Source: JAALLB01 sp017643495 (GTDB lineage: Bacteria; Pseudomonadota; Alphaproteobacteria; Rhizobiales; Rhizobiaceae). From it: a stretch of 64,000 nucleotides of DNA. The stretch lies in NCBI GenBank assembly GCA_965216105.1, contig OZ244147.1:2108001-2172000 (forward strand). Reading direction: 5' to 3'. How positions within the stretch are numbered: the first letter of the stretch is position 1; the number at the start of each line of letters is the position of its first letter. The notes under the pieces are model-generated. The model ran no database searches. It was not told where the DNA came from and was given only the letters and a program-made list of their open reading frames with translations. The translations under genes and the position numbers were made by a program. Below, one piece after another: positions 41,418 through 50,464 of the stretch.

Positions 41418-42500
41418 ATGAAAAACATTTCAAAGGTAACAACGACAGCACTGGACAAGATACGCAAGTTTCGGGAGGAGCAGCGTGGGTCAATAATGGC
41501 AACTGCTGCACTCAGCCTGCCACTGCTCATGCTCTCCGTTGCTGTCACTGTACAATACTCAATGGCGAGCAATGCCAAAAGCAAGGTTCAGCAAGCGACG
41601 GACTCTGCCCTCATGGCGGGTGCAATCGAGGCAAACAAGGTTGAATCCCTGACCGACATTCTTCTGGTTGAAAAGAAGCTTGAGGAAAATGCCAAGAACT
41701 TTCTCAAGGCCGGGCTTGGTGAGATTTCGAACCTTGATTACAAGATAAACAAGGTAAGCTTTAACCCGCTTACAAAGCTGGCCACCCTGAAAGTCGATTT
41801 CAAATACCCGACTATCATGGACCAGATCACGGGTGACGAGAACAAATATCACTCGACTGAGGCACAGGTTTATCTCAGTGAAGAGAAACGCAAGCCACTT
41901 TCCATGTATCTGGTGCTGGACAAGTCCGGTTCAATGGGATGGGACGGCCGCATGGTCGCTTTGAAGGCAGCCGTAGCGTCTCTTACAACGAAAATGGTAC
42001 TGGAAGATCCTGATCAGGAATATGTGCGCATGGGTGCCATTGCCTATGACAGCAGGAACTACTGGAAACGCGTCGACCTCAACTGGAACCCGGTTCTGGT
42101 GAATGCCTATACTCAGGCCCTGTGGGCCAATGGCGGCACCAATTCATCAGATGCCATGAAAGTTGCCTACAAGGCAATGAAAGGGAATAGCGAGGAAAAA
42201 GTACACGAGAAAAAGAACGGTGGTGAGCCAACAAAGTTCATCCTGTTCCTGACCGATGGTGCAAACAATCATTCGTCCTACGACAAAAAGACGAAAAAGC
42301 ACTGCAACAATGCCAAAAACAAGGAAAATGTGCAGATTTATTCGATTGCCTTCCAGGCACCCAAATCTGCCCAGGAACTCCTGAAGAATTGTGCATCATC
42401 AAACGCACATTACTTCGAAGCGGATAATGCCGCGGAGCTTATCGCCTCGTTTGACACGATCGGTAATGCAGCCGCCAAGGCTCTGGCATTCAGCAAGTAA
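41418..42500 (+). CDS. Tad-pilus-associated (TadG-like) vWA domain protein
   Basis: A 360-residue protein. N-terminal residues 22-50 (EEQRGSIMATAALSLPLLML) form the hydrophobic Flp/TadE-TadG type anchor, followed by a pseudopilin-like helix (QQATDSALMAGAI). The von Willebrand A domain (about 155-360) has the metal site D-x-S-x-S (LVLDKSGSMGWDG) and later ILFLTDGANNHSSY. The protein should sit in the inner membrane with the vWA domain outside. No tad or flp genes are in the window, so its partner machinery is elsewhere or absent. A second paralogue lies at 59063. It is followed by a terminator. Confidence 0.86.
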   Translation: MKNISKVTTTALDKIRKFREEQRGSIMATAALSLPLLMLSVAVTVQYSMASNAKSKVQQATDSALMAGAIEANKVESLTDILLVEKKLEENAKNFLKAGLGEISNLDYKINKVSFNPLTKLATLKVDFKYPTIMDQITGDENKYHSTEAQVYLSEEKRKPLSMYLVLDKSGSMGWDGRMVALKAAVASLTTKMVLEDPDQEYVRMGAIAYDSRNYWKRVDLNWNPVLVNAYTQALWANGGTNSSDAMKVAYKAMKGNSEEKVHEKKNGGEPTKFILFLTDGANNHSSYDKKTKKHCNNAKNKENVQIYSIAFQAPKSAQELLKNCASSNAHYFEADNAAELIASFDTIGNAAAKALAFSK

Positions 42501-42549
42501 GTCCCCGAACCGGGTCTCCTCCCAGGCCCGGCCGGTTACCCCTGATCAA

Positions 42550-42576
42550 GGCCCGGAAGCAAATCCGGGCCTTTTT
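42550..42576 (+). terminator. Rho-independent terminator after the vWA gene
   Basis: An 8-bp stem GGCCCGGA / TCCGGGCC, loop AGCAAA, then five T, 50 bp downstream of the 41418-42500 gene. Confidence 0.88.
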
Positions 42577-42672
42577 CATGCAAATGTTTTTCCTGCGCCT
42601 TAGCCTGACCTTCCGGGAACAAACAGCCCGCTTGCAACTTGCAAAACGCCAGGCAAGGGCTACATTTTCACC

Positions 42673-43386
42673 ATGAAACGAAAATCAGAAAACATGCCTG
42701 TCGGCAGTTCGTCCAGCCAACCGGAAAAATCGTCCTCCTCCGATATCAGCCGCTTTCTGGAAACCGCATCGGAGCTCAAGCAGGAAGGACTGGGACGTCT
42801 GGTTTTCGCGATGGATGCAACGATGAGCAGGCAACCCACATGGGACCGGGCGTGCAACATTCAGTCATCAATGTTTCACAAGGCGGGTAACAAAACCGGG
42901 CTGGCAGTGCAGCTTGTCTATTTCCGCGGTCACGGGGAATGCCGCGCATCACGCTGGGTATCCAATCCCGAGGCGCTGGGCGATCTCATGACACGGATCG
43001 ATTGTCGTGGCGGGATCACCCAGATCGGCAAGGTTTTGAGGCATACAATCCGCGAAACCGGCAAGAAAAAGGTTTCTGCGCTGGTTTTCATCGGTGATGC
43101 GATGGAAGAAAATGTCGACCAGTTGTGCGAACAGGCGGGAAAGCTGGGTGTTCACGGCGTCAAGACATTCATGTTTCAGGAAGGAGCTGATCCGCAAACG
43201 GAAATGGCATTCCGGGAAATTGCGCGCCTTACAAATGGTGCCTATATGCGTTTGAACAACAATTCAGCGAAGGAACTGGAAGAACTGCTTTCTGCTGTTG
43301 CCGCCTTTGCCAGCGGCGGGTTAAAAGCACTTCAGTCACAGAAAAACAGCTCATCCAGACTGCTTCTGGAGCAATTGGGCAGATAA
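42673..43386 (+). CDS. Cytoplasmic vWA-like protein paired with a J-domain protein
   Basis: A 237-residue soluble protein. The N-terminal 25 residues are serine-rich and polar; the rest is a vWA-like fold: GRLVFAMDATMSRQPTWDRA (a D-x-T-x-S metal-site variant), GLAVQLVYFRGHGECRASRW, RIDCRGGITQIGKVLRHTIR (Thr of the second metal-site loop) and SALVFIGDAMEENVDQL. No signal peptide or membrane helix. The J-domain membrane protein starts 7 bp downstream, so the two act together or are co-regulated. I recall vWA/DnaJ neighbours in other Hyphomicrobiales but know of no assigned function. Confidence 0.8.
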   Translation: MKRKSENMPVGSSSSQPEKSSSSDISRFLETASELKQEGLGRLVFAMDATMSRQPTWDRACNIQSSMFHKAGNKTGLAVQLVYFRGHGECRASRWVSNPEALGDLMTRIDCRGGITQIGKVLRHTIRETGKKKVSALVFIGDAMEENVDQLCEQAGKLGVHGVKTFMFQEGADPQTEMAFREIARLTNGAYMRLNNNSAKELEELLSAVAAFASGGLKALQSQKNSSSRLLLEQLGR

Positions 43387-43393
43387 GCATGCC

Positions 43394-44083
43394 ATGACCC
43401 CGTTTTTCATCCTACTGATCAGCGCAATCCTTTTAGCTGCTCTGGCTTGGTCACTCGTCAATGCAAATCCGGCCTCGATTGCCCGGTATATCAAACTGGC
43501 AGCACCGGTTGTCATGATGATAACGGGCGGTCTGCTTGCCCTGTTCGGGCGGGCGGGTGTCGGCATTCCGCTTGCGGTGATCGGATTTACATGGGCCATG
43601 AGAAACCGGAATGTCGGGCCGATGCAGGGCAGCAATGCCGGGCACAGATCGACCGTGCGTTCAGCCTGGCTTGAAATGGAACTCGACCATGATACCGGCG
43701 ACCTTGAAGGGCAGATCCTGACCGGACCGCTTGAAGGCAAACAGCTTGCCGAACTCGATGAGTCTGTGTTGCTGGAACTGTATCGTGAGCTCCGGAGCGA
43801 CCCGGAAAGTGCCGGTTTAATGGAAGCGTATCTTGACCGCAGGATTCCCGCCTGGAGAGATGACGCGCAAGGCGACAGTGCTGCGGGGCAAGGAGAGACG
43901 GCGGGCGCGGGACCCATGAGCAAGCAAGAGGCTTATCAGGTTCTTGGTCTTGACGAGGGGGCGACGGCGGCTGAGATCAAGGCCGCTCACCGGCGACTGA
44001 TGAAGGCTGTTCATCCCGACAGCGGCGGCTCGACGTTTCTTGCTGCCCGGATAAATGAAGCCAAGGACATGCTTCTCGACTGA
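43394..44083 (+). CDS. Membrane-anchored J-domain protein (DjlA/Pam18-like)
   Basis: A 229-residue protein with two N-terminal membrane helices (about 2-22 and 34-65, MTPFFILLISAILLAALAWS and then VVMMITGGLLALFGRAG). A middle region with ARRSTVR-like basic and acidic segments leads to a C-terminal J domain (QEAYQVLGLDEGATAAEIKA, then HRRLMKAVHPDSGGSTFLAA). The His-Pro-Asp tripeptide needed to stimulate DnaK is present. Zinc-finger and substrate-binding parts of true DnaJ are absent. Small J proteins of this layout recruit Hsp70 to a membrane site. Coupled to the vWA gene upstream. Confidence 0.88.
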   Translation: MTPFFILLISAILLAALAWSLVNANPASIARYIKLAAPVVMMITGGLLALFGRAGVGIPLAVIGFTWAMRNRNVGPMQGSNAGHRSTVRSAWLEMELDHDTGDLEGQILTGPLEGKQLAELDESVLLELYRELRSDPESAGLMEAYLDRRIPAWRDDAQGDSAAGQGETAGAGPMSKQEAYQVLGLDEGATAAEIKAAHRRLMKAVHPDSGGSTFLAARINEAKDMLLD

Positions 44084-44144
44084 TCCGCGAATGACACTGT
44101 TACCCATTTCCCCAATCCCTTCAGTCGTGTGACTTTCCCGTTGC

Positions 44145-45611
44145 CTATGCGTTCAGCGCAAGGCATGCCACGCGTTTTGCCTTCAATGCCTTACAGGCCT
44201 GGCGTGCTTCATTCTTGCTGGAGAACCCGGTGAAACGGGCGCGGTGCAGGGTTTCATCCCCCTTCACGATGGTTTCCGTATAGGTTCCCTTGTTGCCAAG
44301 TGTTCCCGGAGCCTTGTCACGCACACTTGCAAGCAACCCGATTGCCGACTGGCGGCTGTCTGTTGCACCGACCTGGATGATCCAGCCTGAAGGCTGCCCG
44401 GCGGAAACGCTTGCCGGTTTGACGGCAGGTGCAGCAGGCGCTGCGGCAGTTGAACCCACCGCCACGCTCGGACGGACTGCTGCTGTCACGACATTGTCGA
44501 CAGGCGCATAGGCACTGGCTGGCCGTGAACTGGGCACAGGTGCGGAGCCTGACTGGTAAAGGCGGGCCTGAACAGCAGCCTGGTCAAAGGGTTGGTTGTT
44601 GGCAAACTGGCTAACCGGCGCCGCTGCAGCAGCCAGAACGACCGGGCTGGAAGTCGGCACGGCTTCGCGGGCACGGAATACCGGAACCGGCCCCCGTTTG
44701 GGCAACTTGATTTCAGCAGCAGCGACCAGGACCGGATTGATGGACTGACGCGAAGCGACAAGCATTTTCTTGCTTCTGCGTGACGCCTTGGGAAGATACT
44801 TGCCGATAAGCTTGACCATCTGGGCATTGCGGCTCTTGCCTGAGCGGCCACCGATGACAACGGCAACGATGGAACGGTCGCGGTCTTCAACAGAAGAAAC
44901 CAGATTGAAACCCGATGCCCTTGTATAGCCGGTCTTGATACCGTCTACACCACGCACCCGGCCAAGCAGGCGGTTATGGTTGCCATACCTGGCCTTTCCA
45001 TACTTGAACACACGCGTTGAGAAATAACCGTAATACTGCGGATAATGTTCACGCAGGGCAACGCCAAGCATTGCCATGTCGCGTGCAGTTGTCAGCTGCC
45101 CCTTTGCGGTCAGGCCGTGGGCATTCCTGAAAGTCGTGTTTTTCATGCCAAGACTGCGCGCGCGGCTTGTCATCATGCGGGCAAAATTCGCCTCACTGCC
45201 ACCCAGATGCTCGGCAACAGCCGTTGCCACGTCATTGGCAGACTTTGTGGCCAGCGAAAGAATTGCATCATTGGCGCTGATTGTGCGCCCGGCAGGAATG
45301 CCTAGTTTGGAAGGCACTTCATTCGCCGCATTCTTTGAAATCCGGATACGCGTCTTCTTGGTGATCTTGCCGTTGTGAAGCGCCTCGAACATCATGTACA
45401 TCGTCATCATCTTCGTGAGCGATGCCGGATAGCGAAGCGTGTCGGCCTTGTAAGAATAAAGCGTCTTGCCGGTTTTCGCATCGATCACGATGCCGGAATA
45501 TTTTGAATTTGCACTGGCCTCGGTAACCGCGGCAGAGGCGGAAACGAATACGGAAAGAGCAGTGAATGCCAGCACGAGCCGGCGTCGCCAAAAGGCAGAT
45601 AGGGTACGCAA
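44145..45611 (-). CDS. dacF: D-alanyl-D-alanine carboxypeptidase (PBP5/6 type) with SPOR domain
   Basis: A 488-residue exported enzyme. The signal peptide is residues 1-33 (LVLAFTALSVFVSASAAVTE). The peptidase S11 motifs are S-x-x-K in YPASLTKMMTMYM, S-x-N in TKSANDVATAVAEHL, and K-T-G in DGIKTGYTRASGFNL. After about residue 290 comes a Pro/Ala/Val-rich linker, then a C-terminal SPOR domain (about 410-488, SGWIIQVGATDSRQSAIGLL), which binds denuded septal peptidoglycan. It removes the terminal D-Ala of pentapeptides. The C-terminal amphipathic anchor of E. coli PBP5 is replaced by SPOR, as in other Hyphomicrobiales. Divergent from clpS. Confidence 0.93.
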   Translation of the reverse strand: MRTLSAFWRRRLVLAFTALSVFVSASAAVTEASANSKYSGIVIDAKTGKTLYSYKADTLRYPASLTKMMTMYMMFEALHNGKITKKTRIRISKNAANEVPSKLGIPAGRTISANDAILSLATKSANDVATAVAEHLGGSEANFARMMTSRARSLGMKNTTFRNAHGLTAKGQLTTARDMAMLGVALREHYPQYYGYFSTRVFKYGKARYGNHNRLLGRVRGVDGIKTGYTRASGFNLVSSVEDRDRSIVAVVIGGRSGKSRNAQMVKLIGKYLPKASRRSKKMLVASRQSINPVLVAAAEIKLPKRGPVPVFRAREAVPTSSPVVLAAAAAPVSQFANNQPFDQAAVQARLYQSGSAPVPSSRPASAYAPVDNVVTAAVRPSVAVGSTAAAPAAPAVKPASVSAGQPSGWIIQVGATDSRQSAIGLLASVRDKAPGTLGNKGTYTETIVKGDETLHRARFTGFSSKNEARQACKALKAKRVACLALNA

Positions 45612-45981
45612 AACCTTTTCCCCGTCTATGTCCCCTTACTAAGGGGTATGCTTGGAACTCGATACACCGGAGCGGATACATGCGCTCCTCACCCTTGAAA
45701 CTAGACGGGCTTGGTTACCAAACTATTTATGGCTGACTGATGAATTGTTCACTATTTGAAATTTTTTTGAATCAATTGCCGACAGATAATTTTCGGACAC
45801 CCGGCAGGGCTGTCCACCGGAGACTTCAAAAAGGACACGGCCGTCCTATTGCGAGCAGCACGAGAGACATTATATTGTTCGTATTCGAACGCGTAATGCG
45901 CAATGGCCACAGGTTTGTGGCGTGAATTATCTTGCAGGAAAACGGTCAAACCACTTCATGTCGAATGCATACCGCCTCATC
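45612..45981. other. Divergent intergenic region, dacF-like / clpS
   Basis: About 370 bp with AT-rich stretches (45720-45800, 45870-45900) that probably hold promoters for both divergent genes. I found no convincing ORF, repeat or riboswitch. The upstream in-frame ATG codons at 45922 and 45958 could extend ClpS by up to 20 residues. Confidence 0.4.
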
Positions 45982-46311
45982 ATGAGCAACGACGAGGAAA
46001 CGCCCGAAGACGGCAACCCGGGAACCGGCATTGCCACAAAGGTTCGTGCAAAAACAAAGAAGCCAAGCCTTTACAGGGTGCTTCTTTTGAATGACGATTT
46101 CACACCAATGGAATTCGTCGTGCACGTGCTGGAACGGTTCTTTGCCAAAAGCCCGGAGCAAGCAACCGAGATTATGCTGCACGTACACAAGAACGGCGTT
46201 GGCGAGTGTGGCGTATACACTTACGAAGTCGCAGAAACCAAGGTGACCCAGGTCATGGATCTGGCAGCCAAACACCAGCACCCACTGCAGTGCGTCATGG
46301 AAAAGAAATAG
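45982..46311 (+). CDS. clpS: ATP-dependent Clp protease adaptor ClpS
   Basis: A 109-residue adaptor. The conserved core is SLYRVLLLNDDFTPMEFVVH, continuing VLERFFAKSPEQATEIMLHV and HKNGVGECGVYTYEVAETKV; the hydrophobic pocket residues and the D-D-F/Y-T-P motif recognise N-degron residues. It delivers N-end-rule substrates to ClpA, whose gene starts 13 bp later. ATG 45982 chosen; earlier starts add residues of no clear homology. Confidence 0.95.
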   Translation: MSNDEETPEDGNPGTGIATKVRAKTKKPSLYRVLLLNDDFTPMEFVVHVLERFFAKSPEQATEIMLHVHKNGVGECGVYTYEVAETKVTQVMDLAAKHQHPLQCVMEKK

Positions 46312-46324
46312 AACGGAAAGCCTA

Positions 46325-48778
46325 TTGCCCTCATTTACTGACAGTCTCGAAAAAGCGCTTCACAAGGCCCTCACCTTTGCCAATGAGCGCAACCAGGAAT
46401 ACGCAACGCTGGAGCATTTGCTGCTGGCGCTGGTCGACGACGAGGATGCTGCCAAGGTCATGCAGGCCTGCAACGTCAACCTGGGCACACTGCGTTCGAG
46501 CCTGACCGAATACATTGATACCGAGCTTGCCAATCTCGTTACCGGATACAATGAGGATTCCAAGCCGACAGCCGGTTTCCAGCGCGTTATCCAGCGCGCT
46601 GTCATTCACGTCCAGTCTTCTGGGCGAGAGGAAGTAACGGGAGCCAATGTTCTGGTTGCGATCTTTGCCGAGCGGGAAAGCCATGCGGCCTATTTCCTGC
46701 AGGAACAGGACATGACGCGTTACGATGCGGTCAATTTCATTTCCCACGGCATTGCAAAACGCGCCGGCTCGAATGAGGCCCGCCCCGTTCGCGGCCTTGA
46801 TGATGAACAAAACACGCTTGCCGAGGAAGAACCGGCCAGCAAGGGAGATGCACTTGCCAGTTATTGCATCAACCTCAACGAAAAGGCTGTGGCCGGCAAG
46901 ATTGACCCGCTTATCGGCAGGTCGGAAGAGGTCAACCGTACGATCCAGGTGCTTTGCCGCCGTTCGAAGAACAATCCGCTTTATGTGGGTGATCCGGGCG
47001 TGGGCAAGACTGCCATCGCAGAGGGACTGGCCAAGCGCATTGTCGAGAAGGATGTACCCGAGGTTCTTCTGGAAAGCGTGATCTATTCGCTCGACATGGG
47101 AACTTTGCTGGCCGGAACACGGTATCGTGGAGACTTCGAGGAACGACTGAAACAGGTTGTCAAGGAAATCGAGGACACTCCCGGTGCAATCATGTTCATT
47201 GACGAAATCCATACCGTGATTGGTGCCGGCGCCACATCAGGTGGTGCGATGGATGCGTCCAACCTCCTGAAACCGGCCCTCTCCTCTGGTTCGATCCGCT
47301 GTATCGGCTCAACCACATACAAGGAATACCGGCAGTTCTTCGAAAAGGACCGCGCGCTTGTTCGCCGGTTCCAGAAGATCGATGTAAAGGAACCTTCGGT
47401 TGCCGATGCAATTGAAATAATGAAAGGCTTGAAGCCTTATTTCGAGGATTTCCATTCGGTCAAATACACCAACGAGGCGCTTGAGGCGGCAGTTGAGCTT
47501 TCTGCGCGCTATATCAACGACCGCAAACTGCCGGACAAGGCAATTGATGTGGTCGATGAAAGCGGCGCATCACAAATGCTGCTGCCGGCAGACAAGCGCA
47601 AGAAGCAGATCGGCGTGAAGGAAATTGAGGATACCGTGGCAACGATGGCCCGGATACCGCCAAAATCCGTTTCCAAGGACGATGTCACCATCCTTTCCAA
47701 TCTCGATGCCCAGCTAAAACGGGTTGTGTATGGTCAGGATGACGCCATTGATGCCCTTTCGGCGGCAATAAAACTTTCCCGTGCCGGATTGCGCGAACCG
47801 GACAAGCCGATCGGATCTTACCTGTTCTCGGGCCCGACCGGTGTCGGCAAGACCGAGGTCGCACGGCAGCTCGCCAGCTCACTTGGCGTTGAGTTGCTCC
47901 GGTTTGACATGTCCGAATACATGGAACGGCACACGGTTTCCCGCCTGATTGGTGCCCCTCCCGGCTATGTCGGCTTTGACCAGGGTGGTCTTCTGACGGA
48001 CGGTGTGGACCAGCATCCCCATTGTGTGCTTTTGCTCGACGAGATCGAGAAAGCGCATCCGGACCTGTTCAACATTCTCTTGCAGGTAATGGATCACGGC
48101 AAGCTGACGGACAATAACGGCAAAAGTGTCGACTTCCGCAACGTCATCATCATCATGACCACCAATGCGGGCGCTGCCGAAGCACAAAAGCAGGCGATCG
48201 GATTTGGCTCGACCAAACGTTCCGGTGATGATGAAGAAGCAATCAAGCGACTGTTTGCACCTGAATTCCGCAACCGCCTTGATGCGATTGTTCCGTTCAG
48301 CACACTGCCAACACCAGTTGTTCACAAGGTTGTCGAGAAATTCGTCATGCAGCTTGAGGCGCAACTTGCAGAACGCAATGTGACCTTTGAGCTGACACCG
48401 GAAGCCATTGAATGGATTGCCAGGAAAGGCTTTGACGAGCACATGGGTGCCCGCCCACTGGGCCGCGTCATCCAGGAGCACATCAAGAAGCCGCTTGCTG
48501 ATGAAGTACTGTTCGGCAAGTTGCAGAAGGGTGGAACGGTCAAGGTCGGCCTTGAGAAAGACGAGTTTGGCAAGAACCGCCTCAAGCTTGAAGCACTTTC
48601 GGAAACGGCAAGCAAACCCAAGGCGACACCTCGCAAGAAGCCTGCCAAGGCCAAAACGGGCACGACCCGCAAAACAACAGCAAAATCCACCGGCACCAAG
48701 TCAGGAAAACCGCCAAGCAAGCGCGGCGGAAAAGGCGGCGGTTCAGGTTCCGTACCGAAAGTGCCACTCAAAAGCTGA
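46325..48778 (+). CDS. clpA: ATP-dependent Clp protease ATP-binding subunit ClpA
   Basis: An 817-residue AAA+ unfoldase working with ClpP. N domain at about 1-145 (FTDSLEKALHKALTFANERN), first ATPase with Walker A GDPGVGKTAIAEG and Walker B MFIDEIH, second with GPTGVGKTEVARQ and LLLDEIEKAHP. The last 60 residues are a Lys, Ala, Thr, Pro-rich low-complexity tail (e.g. KPKATPRKKPAKAKTGTTRK) missing from E. coli ClpA but frequent in Hyphomicrobiales. Translation starts with TTG at 46325. Coupled to clpS; a short acidic, serine-rich ORF follows. Confidence 0.95.
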   Translation: MPSFTDSLEKALHKALTFANERNQEYATLEHLLLALVDDEDAAKVMQACNVNLGTLRSSLTEYIDTELANLVTGYNEDSKPTAGFQRVIQRAVIHVQSSGREEVTGANVLVAIFAERESHAAYFLQEQDMTRYDAVNFISHGIAKRAGSNEARPVRGLDDEQNTLAEEEPASKGDALASYCINLNEKAVAGKIDPLIGRSEEVNRTIQVLCRRSKNNPLYVGDPGVGKTAIAEGLAKRIVEKDVPEVLLESVIYSLDMGTLLAGTRYRGDFEERLKQVVKEIEDTPGAIMFIDEIHTVIGAGATSGGAMDASNLLKPALSSGSIRCIGSTTYKEYRQFFEKDRALVRRFQKIDVKEPSVADAIEIMKGLKPYFEDFHSVKYTNEALEAAVELSARYINDRKLPDKAIDVVDESGASQMLLPADKRKKQIGVKEIEDTVATMARIPPKSVSKDDVTILSNLDAQLKRVVYGQDDAIDALSAAIKLSRAGLREPDKPIGSYLFSGPTGVGKTEVARQLASSLGVELLRFDMSEYMERHTVSRLIGAPPGYVGFDQGGLLTDGVDQHPHCVLLLDEIEKAHPDLFNILLQVMDHGKLTDNNGKSVDFRNVIIIMTTNAGAAEAQKQAIGFGSTKRSGDDEEAIKRLFAPEFRNRLDAIVPFSTLPTPVVHKVVEKFVMQLEAQLAERNVTFELTPEAIEWIARKGFDEHMGARPLGRVIQEHIKKPLADEVLFGKLQKGGTVKVGLEKDEFGKNRLKLEALSETASKPKATPRKKPAKAKTGTTRKTTAKSTGTKSGKPPSKRGGKGGGSGSVPKVPLKS

Positions 48779-48936
48779 TGTGGACAATCCGGAAATGTCG
48801 CAGAGTGAAATGGTAATTTACAAGAAATTCTGCGCATTTTCGGCTCATGACTTGCAATTGCCACAGTCTGACCGTTCTGGTGTGACTTGAACCGTTCGCT
48901 GGATGTGATCTGGCAGAAAAATACAGGAGATTGAAT

Positions 48937-49287
48937 ATGGAACAGATTAACCAGCTCAAGAAAATGCGTGACGAGGCCCTGGGTCGCCTCCAGTTCAACC
49001 CGGATTACAAGCTTCTGATCTCGCTTGACCGTCTTATTCGCGAAATTGAGCAGCTTTTGAATGACCCGAGCAAACATGCTTCTTCATCTGTGACGAGCAC
49101 TTCCAGCAGCAGCCATTCAAGCGACACCAAAAAAGCCACATCAGACATTGATGCTGCATTTGACAAGATTGCAAATGATCTCAAGGAAGAAGTTGAGGGC
49201 AGCAAGTCGGATGATGTCAATTCAGACATCAAGGCTGCCATGTCAGGCAATGGCAGTTCTTCCCAGGCAAGCGCTGCTGCCAAATAA
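48937..49287 (+). CDS. Small acidic, serine-rich protein of unknown function
   Basis: A 116-residue protein from ATG 48937, preceded by a good AGGAGA site (in ATACAGGAGATT). Residues 1-45 are helical, MEQINQLKKMRDEALGRLQF then LLISLDRLIREIEQLL, possibly a coiled coil. A serine-rich linker follows (SSSVTSTSSSSHSSDTKKAT, about residues 50-70) and then a second helical part. No signal peptide, cysteine or tryptophan. It stands alone, 158 bp after clpA, and has its own terminator. No family recognised. Confidence 0.75.
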   Translation: MEQINQLKKMRDEALGRLQFNPDYKLLISLDRLIREIEQLLNDPSKHASSSVTSTSSSSHSSDTKKATSDIDAAFDKIANDLKEEVEGSKSDDVNSDIKAAMSGNGSSSQASAAAK

Positions 49288-49314
49288 TTCTGCGTTACCG
49301 GATTTTTCGTGACG

Positions 49315-49347
49315 AAGCCGGAAGGGTGTGGCCCTTCCGGCTTTTTT
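49315..49347 (+). terminator. Strong rho-independent terminator
   Basis: A 12-bp stem (AAGCCGGAAGGG / CCCTTCCGGCTT), loop TGTGG, ends in a run of six T, 27 bp after the serine-rich protein gene. Confidence 0.92.
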
Positions 49348-49464
49348 CATGCCCCTTGGCGGGACTGGCACAAATCCACCCTGCCAGGGGTAAAGGCACC
49401 GGTTCTTGACCTTTTCATGCGTCTGGACCTTACTAACATTATCCGGCAAGGGAGGGTATTTGCT

Positions 49465-50013
49465 GTGCAACAGGTGACTGAAACCGGTAATCCGACGAGA
49501 GGTTATTCGCTGCCAATGCGAATCCTTCACTGGGTCATGGCTGCCGCGATGATCTTCACGCTCCTGTCCATGCCGATAGCACAATACATCGTCACCCAGC
49601 CGTTTTATGACCTTCACCGGGCCATGGGGTTCGTATTGCTTGCCCTGGTGGTTGTCAGGCTGTTCTTCAAGTTCACTACAAAAGCCCCTTCCCCACTTCC
49701 CGACACCATTCCCCCGGTCCAGAAGTTTGCAGCAAACGCCACACACATCCTGCTTTACGCGGCGCTGACCATACATCCGTTTCTTGGCTGGTACGCGACC
49801 AATGCCTGGGGTGTGAAAAACATTCCGTTTTTCGGTATCTGGACCCTGCCCCAACTGACGGAAAAGAATCGCGAACTGGGAAACCAGCTTCTGGCGATTC
49901 ACCACTGGGCAGGCTACTTCATTCTCGCCCTTGTCGTGTTGCATGTCAGTGCAGCACTTTATCACCATTACATACGCAAGGACGGTGTACTGGAGCGCAT
50001 GTTGCGAACCTGA
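49465..50013 (+). CDS. cybB: Cytochrome b561 family protein
   Basis: A 182-residue four-helix membrane protein. GTG 49465 follows GGAGG at about 9 bp and gives the normal family length, so I prefer it to earlier in-frame codons. Heme-ligand histidines are in SLPMRILHWVMAAAM, FYDLHRAMGFV, HILLYAALTIHPFLGWYA and AIHHWAGYFILALVVLHVSA. The family passes electrons from ubiquinol, and CybB-type members can oxidise ubiquinol with superoxide. No operon partner. Confidence 0.88.
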   Translation: MQQVTETGNPTRGYSLPMRILHWVMAAAMIFTLLSMPIAQYIVTQPFYDLHRAMGFVLLALVVVRLFFKFTTKAPSPLPDTIPPVQKFAANATHILLYAALTIHPFLGWYATNAWGVKNIPFFGIWTLPQLTEKNRELGNQLLAIHHWAGYFILALVVLHVSAALYHHYIRKDGVLERMLRT

Positions 50014-50220
50014 AAACCGCCACCTGACCTGTTCGAAAAAGAGAATCGCCTGCCCGGCAGATTCGCCTCCGGTTTTCGGCCCTACATGCGGGAATCGCAG
50101 AGTCCGCAATTCCTTAACAAATCAATACCTGATTTCCTCACAAACCGGATTGAATTGCGCAAATCCTTGATTCATTGACAAATATTTTTTTCTGCGTTTT
50201 CCACGCTATCCACACCTCAC

Positions 50221-50236
50221 ACACTATATGTAGTTT
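50221..50236. promoter_or_regulatory. Isolated NrdR-box-like palindrome
   Basis: ACACTATATGTAGTTT matches the NrdR-box style (consensus from memory acaCwATATwtTGtgt) at the core ACTATATGTAGT, itself nearly palindromic. It is 256 bp upstream of the paired boxes, so it may serve a second promoter or be chance. Confidence 0.4.
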
Positions 50237-50464
50237 TTTTGACAAAGACCGGAACAATATCTTGACCCGATTTTGTTTGTCTGGATAGTGGAAACTCAAG
50301 TAGCGTTGTTTGTCCGTTTAGGGTGCAGGTGTGCGGAACACCATCAAGGAAAACGGATAAAACAGTTTCCAGCTTAGCTTTGGGGCTTCCAGGTGGCATT
50401 TTTGCCCAATGGCGGAGCTTTGCCAAAATTTTGCCCGGAAAGCGCGAAAATGGAATGTTATTGC

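Noticed and set aside
49243..50109. Minus-strand frame of 288 codons over the cytochrome b561 gene
   Set aside because: It is antisense to the well-supported cytochrome b561 frame and has no family resemblance or ribosome-binding site.
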